Shown here: positions 1 through 6,502 of the stretch, in pieces
How positions within the stretch are numbered: position 1 is the first letter of the stretch
Layout: every line of letters starts with the position of its first letter
Source: Alphaproteobacteria bacterium
Lineage (GTDB): Bacteria > Pseudomonadota > Alphaproteobacteria > ATCC43930 > CGMCC-115725
Direction of reading: 5' to 3'
DNA length: 6,502 bases
NCBI GenBank assembly: GCA_030040495.1
Contig: JASHTP010000091.1
Coordinates: 1 to 6,502, forward strand
Notes under the pieces: model-generated
Told to the model about the DNA's origin: nothing
Database searches by the model: none
The model's input: only the letters and a program-made list of their open reading frames with translations
Made by a program: the position numbers and the translations under genes

Positions 1-222
1 GCGGGTGACGAGATCGATGCCGGGGCCGCCATACTCGGCGGGGATGTCGAGGCCCCAGAAGCCCATCGCCTTCACCTTGGCGCTGAGCCGGGCGAAATCC
101 TCGGCCGGCAGCTCGCTGGCGTCGGGATCGAGCTTGGCCTCGAGCGGCGCGATCTCCTCGCGCACGAAGCGCCGCACTTGCGCCACGATCAGCTTCTGCT
201 CGTCACTGAGCTCGAGGTCCAT
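1..222 (-). CDS. Acyl-CoA dehydrogenase, N-terminal fragment (runs off left edge)
   Basis: Only the first 74 codons are in the window; the frame is open to base 1. The translation begins MDLELSDEQK and contains the run GFWGLDIPAEYGGPGID at residues 54-70, which matches the end of the all-helical N-terminal domain of acyl-CoA dehydrogenases (family pattern G-x-x-G-x-x-x-P-x-x-Y-G-G-x-G). These are cytosolic FAD flavoenzymes of about 380-400 residues that oxidise acyl-CoA thioesters to 2-enoyl-CoA and pass electrons to electron-transfer flavoprotein. The FAD-binding middle domain and the catalytic glutamate lie outside the window, so substrate range cannot be judged. The ATG at 222-220 is chosen because AAGAGG lies five bases upstream (complement of 228-233) and the protein starts at the usual family position. 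It is the third visible gene of a minus-strand operon with a crotonase, which suits a fatty-acid or aromatic acyl-CoA degradation role. Confidence 0.9.
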   Translation of the reverse strand, partial: MDLELSDEQKLIVAQVRRFVREEIAPLEAKLDPDASELPAEDFARLSAKVKAMGFWGLDIPAEYGGPGIDLVTR

Positions 223-253
223 GGGTTCCTCTTGGCGATAGAGCCACGTCGCG

Positions 254-583
254 TCAAAGCGGGCTCAGCCTTCCCAGCCGCGGCGCGTCGCGGTTGCCGT
301 CGGGCAGCGCGCCGTAATCGGCGACATGCAGCATCAGCAGCTCGCGCCAGCGGCTTTGATACTGCACGGTGATCTCGACACGGAAGCGTTGGGCGGCGGG
401 GTAGCGCCGGCGCGCCTCTTCGACGGCGCTGCGCAGGCCGAAGAGCGAGCGGCCGCCGGCATAGCCGATATGGAGCACGCTGCCGTCGCCGTCGGCGAGC
501 TCGAACACGCCTAGCTGGCCCGGAAGCGCGCGCACCGCCTCGGCGGAAAGCGGCGTCCAAGGCTTGGTCAGGCGGATGCCCAT
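254..583 (-). CDS. Small uncharacterised protein with GIY-YIG-like sequence pattern
   Basis: This 109-residue protein has no signal peptide or membrane segment, and I cannot assign it to a named family with certainty. Its start codon (583-581) shares one base with the upstream crotonase stop (TGATG), so translation is probably coupled; the acyl-CoA dehydrogenase start follows 31 bases after its stop. Visible features are a Trp-Pro-rich start (KPWTPLSAEAV, residues 7-17), a GVFEL strand at 25-29, HIGYAGG at 38-44, FGLR at 48-51, and SRWRELLMLHVADYG at 77-91. The GVF...HIG pair, ten residues apart, followed by an arginine (R51), a glutamate in a later helix (E81) and an asparagine (N97), resembles the order of conserved positions in GIY-YIG nuclease-fold domains. 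The motif residues are not canonical (GVF for GIY, HIG for YIG), so nuclease activity is not implied. The gene itself is well supported by position and coupling; the fold is a guess. Confidence 0.8.
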   Translation of the reverse strand: MGIRLTKPWTPLSAEAVRALPGQLGVFELADGDGSVLHIGYAGGRSLFGLRSAVEEARRRYPAAQRFRVEITVQYQSRWRELLMLHVADYGALPDGNRDAPRLGRLSPL

Positions 584-1332
584 CAGCGTCCCGCGAAGCG
601 CGGCGCGCGCTTCTCGAGCCGCGCCGCCATGCCCTCCTTGGCGTCGGCGCTTTGCCGCACCTCGGCGAGGAAGCGGTCGACGTCGTCATGGGCGATGCCG
701 TCGCGGAACTTCATTTCCCGCAGCAGCAGCAGCTTCATCGCCTTGAGCGACAGCGGCGCGTTGGCGACGAGCCGCGCCAGCACGCCTTCCGCCGCCGCCT
801 CGAGCCGATCGGGCTCGACCACTTCGGCGATGATGCCGAGCTCGTAAAGCCGGCGCGCCGGCAGCGGCTCGCCGAGGAAGAGGATCTTGCGCGTCGTCGC
901 CGGCCCTGCCACCTCGAGCAGCTTCTTGGCGAGGAACCAGCTCGGCACCAGGCCGATCTGCGCCAGCGACATGCCGAAGCGCGCGGCGCTGCTGGCGATG
1001 ACGAGGTCGCAATGCAGCGCCAGCTCGTTGCCGCCGGCGATCGCGTCGCCCTGGACGACGGCGACCACCGGCAAGGGATAGGTCTCGACCGCATGCAGCA
1101 TGCGCTCGATCGGGCTTGCCCCCATCTCGCTGCGCGCCCGGAGATCGAGCCCGGCGCAGAAGACCGGGCCGGCGGCGGTGATCACCGCGGCGCGCTCTTC
1201 CGGCTGCGGCGGCGCGATGAAGGCGGCGGCGAGCAACTCCAGCATCTCCGCGTCGAGCGCGTTGCGCTTCTCCGGCCGGTTGAGGAGCACGCGCCGCACC
1301 GCCCCGTCGATCCGCCAGTCCACCTTGGCCAT
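583..1332 (-). CDS. Enoyl-CoA hydratase/isomerase family protein (crotonase fold)
   Basis: This is a 249-residue protein, close to the usual 250-260 for single-domain crotonases, which act on acyl-CoA thioesters in the cytosol. Family marks in order are LLNRPEKRNALD (16-27), the first oxyanion-hole segment VFCAGLDLRA (57-66), the second oxyanion-hole segment GDAIAGGNELALHCDLVIA (95-113), ARFGMSLAQIGLVP (117-130), and LGEPLPARRLYELGIIAEVV (153-172). E103 in GGNELAL aligns with the first catalytic glutamate of classical enoyl-CoA hydratase. The second, normally in a P-E-x-x-x-G motif, falls on Leu123 (MSLAQIG), and the common Gly-rich G-G-x-x-x-L stretch is SWFLAKKL. Classical hydration chemistry is therefore doubtful, and an isomerase or other crotonase reaction is possible. 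The ATG at 1332 is preferred to upstream in-frame codons: GGGAGGGG (complement of 1337-1344) sits just before it and MAKVDWRIDG is a normal crotonase start. First gene of the minus-strand operon. Confidence 0.93.
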   Translation of the reverse strand: MAKVDWRIDGAVRRVLLNRPEKRNALDAEMLELLAAAFIAPPQPEERAAVITAAGPVFCAGLDLRARSEMGASPIERMLHAVETYPLPVVAVVQGDAIAGGNELALHCDLVIASSAARFGMSLAQIGLVPSWFLAKKLLEVAGPATTRKILFLGEPLPARRLYELGIIAEVVEPDRLEAAAEGVLARLVANAPLSLKAMKLLLLREMKFRDGIAHDDVDRFLAEVRQSADAKEGMAARLEKRAPRFAGR

Positions 1333-1412
1333 GCCGCCCCTCCCGGTCTCGTTCTTTTGCCTTGGCCGGAATGCTAGGGCAGGGCCGTCGTTGCCGGCTA
1401 TGCAAAAAAGGC

Positions 1413-1452
1413 TTGCGGGGCCTTGAAGGTCCGGTATAACACACGATCTAAT
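1413..1452 (+). promoter_or_regulatory. Candidate sigma-70-type promoter(s) for the SUF operon
   Basis: Two overlapping readings are possible. One is TTGCGG (1413-1418), 16 bases, then TATAAC (1435-1440), which has the better -10. The other is TTGAAG (1423-1428), 18 bases, then TCTAAT (1447-1452), which has the better -35 and whose -10 overlaps the left flank of the palindrome at 1449-1475, where a bound repressor would block it. Both were picked by eye against the general consensus, and alphaproteobacterial promoters deviate from it, so neither is secure. Confidence 0.35.
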
Positions 1453-1475
1453 CCGTACCGGCACGGTACGAATTA
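1449..1475. promoter_or_regulatory. 27-bp interrupted palindrome, candidate operator
   Basis: The core is CGTACCG (1454-1460), a GCA centre, and CGGTACG (1464-1470), a perfect 7-bp inverted repeat. One mismatched pair (C1453/A1471) is followed by four more matching pairs, TAAT (1449-1452) with ATTA (1472-1475). In total 11 of 12 pairs match around a centre at 1462. The site lies 31 bases upstream of the regulator start codon and about 117 bases upstream of the crotonase start. It has no T tract, so a terminator is unlikely; a binding site for a dimeric regulator is the natural reading. The Rrf2-type regulator encoded next door is the first candidate ligand. A TetR-type regulator acting on the acyl-CoA operon is an alternative, since GTACCG/CGGTAC half-sites are also seen in such operators. 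Confidence 0.6.
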
Positions 1476-1506
1476 ACCTAAGTGCCTGACCTGATTGGCG
1501 AAGCCG

Positions 1507-1958
1507 ATGATCATCCTGAGCAAATTGGCGGATTACGCGGTCATCATCGCCACCCATCTGGCGGGGGACGCCGAGCGCCAGATGACGGCGGCGGCGCTGG
1601 CCCAGGAGGCGAAGCTGCCGCGCGCCACCGTCGCCAAGGTGCTGAAGGCGCTCGCCCATGCCGGCCTCGTCGCGGGCGCGCGCGGTGCCGCCGGCGGCTA
1701 CCGGCTGGCGCGGGAGCCGGGCGCGATCTCGGTCGCCGAGCTGGTGGCGGCGATTGACGGCGCCATCGGCGTCACCCAATGCACCAGCCACGTCCCCGAC
1801 TGCAGCCGCACCGATTTCTGCCCGACGCGCCCGCACTGGCATCGCATCAACCAGGCGGTAGGCACGGCGCTCGGCGCGGTGACGCTCGCCGACATGCTGC
1901 CGCCTTTCGCCCGCCTGGCACTGCAACCGCCCGCCGCTTCGCAAGAGACCTTGACCCC

Positions 1959-1962
<4 letters not shown>
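1507..1962 (+). CDS. Rrf2-family SUF system Fe-S cluster assembly regulator
   Basis: This 151-residue DNA-binding protein belongs to the Rrf2/IscR family. The winged helix-turn-helix spans about residues 1-70: the family start ILSKLADYAV (3-12), a recognition helix near LPRATVAKVLKALAHAGLV (37-55), and the wing GAAGGYRLAR (60-69). Cysteines C92, C99 and C105 (C-x6-C-x5-C), followed by H110-W111 and R113-I114-N115, match the SUF-linked subgroup of this family, where they are expected to hold a [2Fe-2S] cluster that modulates DNA binding. I chose ATG at 1507 because MIILSKLADYA is the normal family start; an in-frame TTG at 1495 would add four residues. Neither has a strong Shine-Dalgarno (GGCGAAG at 1497-1503 is weak). 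The stop overlaps the sufB start by four bases (ATGA), so it is first in the SUF operon and probably autoregulates, perhaps through the dyad at 1449-1475. Confidence 0.93.
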
Positions 1963-3419
<1,457 letters not shown>

Positions 3420-3435
3420 GCGGCGCGCAATTTTC

Positions 3436-3448
3436 GGGAGATCGGGGA
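3436..3448 (+). promoter_or_regulatory. Ribosome-binding region of sufC
   Basis: The 32-base sufB-sufC gap (3420-3451) is the only spacer inside the SUF operon. It contains GGGAG at 3436-3440 (11 bases from the ATG) and GGGGA at 3444-3448 (3 bases from the ATG); which one is used is unclear because one is slightly far and the other close. Its presence fixes the ATG at 3452 as the start and gives sufC its own initiation signal, unlike the overlapping sufD and sufS starts. Confidence 0.55.
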
Positions 3449-3451
3449 TTG

Positions 3452-4201
3452 ATGCTCGAGATCAGAAATCTGCATGCGCGCATCGCCGACGGGCGAGAGA
3501 TCCTGAAGGGGATCGATCTCGCCGTCGCGGCCGGCGAGGTGCATGCGATCATGGGGCCGAACGGTTCCGGCAAGAGCACGCTCGCGGGCGTGCTCTCGGG
3601 CCGGCCGGGCTACGAGGTGACGGAGGGCAGCGTCACCTATCTGGGCCGCGATCTGCTGGCGCTCGGGCCCGACGAGCGCGCGCGCGCCGGCGTCTTCCTC
3701 GCCTTCCAGTATCCGGTCGAGATTCCCGGCGTCAACAACATGTATTTTCTGCGCGCCGCGCTCAATTCGGTGCGCCGGGCGCGCGGCGAGGCGGACCTCG
3801 ATGCCGGCCAGTTTTTGAAGGCGGTACGCGCCAAGCTCAAGCTCCTGGAGATCGGCGAGGATCTGCTGCAGCGCGGCGTCAATGTCGGCTTCTCCGGCGG
3901 CGAGAAGAAGCGCAACGAGATTTTCCAGATGGCGATGCTCGAGCCCAGGCTCGCCATCCTCGACGAGACCGACAGCGGCCTCGACATCGACGCGCTCAGG
4001 ATGGTGGCGCGCGGCATCAACGCGCTGCGCGGGCCGGAGCGTTCGATCGTGATGATTACGCACTACCAGCGGCTCCTCGAGCACGTCGTGCCCGACCGGG
4101 TGCATGTGCTGTCGGGCGGGCGGATCGTCAAATCCGGTGGCAAGGAGCTGGCGCTCGAGCTCGAGCTGACCGGCTATGGCGCCTATGGAGACGCGGCGTG
4201 A
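3452..4201 (+). CDS. sufC: SufC, ABC-type ATPase of Fe-S cluster assembly
   Basis: This 249-residue protein has the usual SufC length (about 250). It is a soluble ABC ATPase, not a transporter subunit: two SufC protomers bind SufB and SufD, and ATP-driven dimerisation reshapes the scaffold. All ABC motifs are intact: Walker A GPNGSGKST (35-43, K41), Q-loop FQYP (85-88, Q86), signature FSGGEKKR (147-154), Walker B with its adjoining catalytic glutamate LAILDE (167-172, E172), D-loop SGLD (175-178), and switch histidine H204. The signature FSGGEKKRNEIFQM and DETDSGLDIDAL (171-182) are characteristic of SufC within the ABC superfamily. Residues beyond VKSGGKELALELE form the expected C-terminal tail. 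Longer upstream frames exist but would overlap the end of sufB; the ATG at 3452 has a ribosome-binding region. The stop overlaps the sufD GTG by four bases. Confidence 0.97.
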   Translation: MLEIRNLHARIADGREILKGIDLAVAAGEVHAIMGPNGSGKSTLAGVLSGRPGYEVTEGSVTYLGRDLLALGPDERARAGVFLAFQYPVEIPGVNNMYFLRAALNSVRRARGEADLDAGQFLKAVRAKLKLLEIGEDLLQRGVNVGFSGGEKKRNEIFQMAMLEPRLAILDETDSGLDIDALRMVARGINALRGPERSIVMITHYQRLLEHVVPDRVHVLSGGRIVKSGGKELALELELTGYGAYGDAA

Positions 4202-5495
4202 GCGCGTTCGCCGACCTCGAGCCCTATGTCGAGGCGTTCAAGGCCCGGCCGGAAGCGGCCGAGCCGGCCTGGCTCGCCCGGCGGCGCGAAGGCGCAATCC
4301 GGCGCTTCAGCGAGCTCGGCTGGCCCTCGCGCAAGCAGGAGGCGTGGCGCTTCACCGATCTCCGGCCGTTGCAGCGCGTGTCGTTCCCGCCCGCTGCCGG
4401 CGCGTGCCGCGCCAGCGCGGCCGACGTCTCGCCGTGGCGTTATCCCGCGGCCGGGCATCGCCTCGTGCTGGTCGACGGCGCGTTCGCGCCGGAGCTCTCC
4501 GTCATCGGCGATCTGCCGAAAGGCGCGTGGCTCGCTTCGGCCGCCGAGACGCTGCGCCGGCGGCCCGATCTCCTGGAGCCGGCGCTGCGCGAGACCGATA
4601 CGATCGGCGCGCAGCCCTTCGTCGCGCTCAACGCCGCCTTGTTCGCCGACGGCTTCGTGCTTGCGCTCGAGCCGGGCGTCGCGCTCGACCGGACGATCGA
4701 GATCATCCATCTCGGCCGCGCCGCGGAACGATCGTCGCAGCTGCGTAATTTGATTCAGCTCGGCGCCGGCAGCCGCGCAACGCTGATCGAAACCTATGCC
4801 GGCGAGGGCGCCTATTGGACCAATGCGGTCGGCGTCGTCGCCGTCGGTGCCGGCGCGGCGCTGCGCCACGCCAAGGTGCAGGACGAAGGCGCGGCAGCGA
4901 TCCATCTCGCTCACAACCGCGTCGAGCTCGGGCGCGACGCGCGCTATGAGAGCTTCGTCCTGTCGCTGGGCGCCCGGCTGTCGCGCCACGACGTTCACGC
5001 CAGGTTCGACGGCGAAGGCGCGGCTTGCGGCCTCTTCGGCGCGACGCTGCTGCGCGGCGAGCGGGAAGGAACGATTGCGAGCGTGGTGGATCACGCGGCG
5101 CCCGGCTGCGTCACGCGCGAATACTTCAAGACCGTTGCGTCCGATCGGGCGCATGGAGTCTTTCTCGGCACCATCGGCGTCAGGCCGCAGGCGCAACGGA
5201 CGGACGCCAACCAGCTCAGCAAGAACCTGCTGCTCGGCCGGCGTGCCGCGATCGACACCAAGCCCGAGCTCGAAATCCTCGCCGACGACGTCAAGTGCAG
5301 CCACGGCGCGACCGTCGGCGACCTCGACGATGCGGCGCTGTTCTATCTCGAAAGCCGCGGCATTCCCGTCGTCGAGGCGCGGCGCATGCTGATCGAGGCG
5401 TTCGCCGCCGAGGTGATCGAGCGGATCGAGGACGACGTCGAGCTGCGTGCTCATCTCGGCCGCCATCTGGCGCGCTGGCTCGCCGGAGGCGCCGG

Positions 5496-5499
<4 letters not shown>
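4198..5499 (+). CDS. sufD: SufD, Fe-S cluster assembly complex subunit
   Basis: This 433-residue protein is near E. coli SufD (423) and is a paralogue of SufB. In SufBC2D it pairs with SufB to form the interface where the cluster assembles. The N-terminal helical domain has RRREGAIRRFSELGWPSRKQEAWRF-type features (28-52, including the E-x-W-R-F/Y-T motif at 48-53). The beta-helix core runs from about 85 to 370 and includes FVALNAALFADGFVL (141-155), IIHLGR (169-174), HNRVELG (239-245), and QRTDANQLSKNLLL (333-346). The functional motif DVKCSHGAT (364-372) is intact: C367 and H369 correspond to E. coli C358 and H360. The GTG start at 4198 overlaps the sufC stop (GTGA) and follows GGAG (4187-4190) at seven bases. 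The N-terminal third is, as usual, less conserved than the C-terminal half. Confidence 0.96.
5485..5489 (+). promoter_or_regulatory. Shine-Dalgarno for sufS inside sufD
   Basis: GGAGG lies six bases before the ATG at 5496, inside the last codons of sufD. It is the best ribosome-binding match in the SUF operon and decides the sufS start, which overlaps the sufD stop as ATGA. Confidence 0.65.

Positions 5500-6502
<1,003 letters not shown>

Larger units (their letters stand above)
1333..1506. promoter_or_regulatory. Divergent intergenic control region
   Basis: This is the only gene-free stretch of more than 40 bases in the window. It separates the leftward acyl-CoA operon from the rightward SUF operon and must hold both promoters. 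It is visibly richer in A and T than the flanking genes, particularly around 1400-1410 and 1430-1480. It holds the crotonase Shine-Dalgarno (complement of 1337-1344) next to 1332, candidate rightward promoter hexamers at 1413-1452, and the dyad at 1449-1475. I found no convincing promoter hexamer pair for the leftward operon and no small coding frame of its own. Confidence 0.75.

Noticed and set aside
652..1377. Plus-strand open frame opposite the crotonase (241 codons)
   Set aside because: Antisense to a clear crotonase; rich in His/Arg/Gln/Gly without domain features.
1421..1429. Short palindrome CCTT-G-AAGG in the divergent region
   Set aside because: Nine bases with four-base arms is expected by chance and there is no repeat of it nearby.
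1495..1506. TTG start for the regulator (four extra residues)
   Set aside because: The ATG at 1507 gives the normal Rrf2 N-terminus and no Shine-Dalgarno favours the TTG; it cannot be fully excluded.
1333..1944. N-terminal extension of the crotonase frame upstream of the ATG at 1332
   Set aside because: The frame stays open but overlaps the regulator on the opposite strand, has no family similarity, and the ATG at 1332 has a strong Shine-Dalgarno and a standard N-terminus.
1779..1958. Upstream extension of sufB inside the regulator gene
   Set aside because: SufB homologues start near MSRP-type sequence; the extension is the regulator read in another frame.
3420..3451. Possible terminator or processing hairpin between sufB and sufC
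   Set aside because: There is a short T run (3431-3434) but no stable stem in front of it; the spacer is better read as a ribosome-binding region.
4183..5466. Long open frame on the minus strand opposite sufD (427 codons)
   Set aside because: It is fully antisense to an unmistakable sufD, resembles no family I know, and is Arg/Ala/Glu/Asp-rich in the way expected when a GC-rich gene is read on the opposite strand.

Overview
This window is GC-rich bacterial chromosome, most likely from an alphaproteobacterium. That placement rests on gene order and protein style (an Rrf2-type SUF regulator directly in front of sufB-sufC-sufD-sufS, beside a crotonase/acyl-CoA dehydrogenase cluster). It is an inference from memory of such loci, and I cannot name a genus. 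Nothing here looks mobile: I see no insertion sequence, tRNA, CRISPR array or integration site, and base use is even throughout.

The left part (1-1332) is a minus-strand operon of acyl-CoA metabolism. Reading leftwards it holds a crotonase-fold enoyl-CoA hydratase/isomerase family gene (1332-583), a 109-residue uncharacterised gene whose start overlaps the crotonase stop by one base (583-254), and the first 74 codons of an acyl-CoA dehydrogenase that runs off the left edge (222-1).

A divergent control region of about 170 bp (1333-1506) separates this operon from the plus-strand operon. Its main feature is a 27-bp interrupted palindrome (1449-1475, 11 of 12 base pairs matched), the best operator candidate in the window.

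The right part (1507-6502) is the SUF iron-sulfur cluster assembly operon. It encodes an Rrf2-family regulator with three cysteines, then SufB (scaffold), SufC (ATPase), SufD (scaffold partner) and SufS (cysteine desulfurase, cut by the right edge before its active-site cysteine). Regulator/sufB, sufC/sufD and sufD/sufS each overlap by four bases. Only sufC has a spacer and its own Shine-Dalgarno. SufS supplies sulfur, SufBC2D builds the cluster using SufC ATPase, and the regulator probably senses Fe-S status and controls its own operon.

The SUF operon is well-known biology and I do not claim a new system. The points that deserve a second look are the palindrome, the small GIY-YIG-like protein, and the crotonase that lacks one of the two classical catalytic glutamates.
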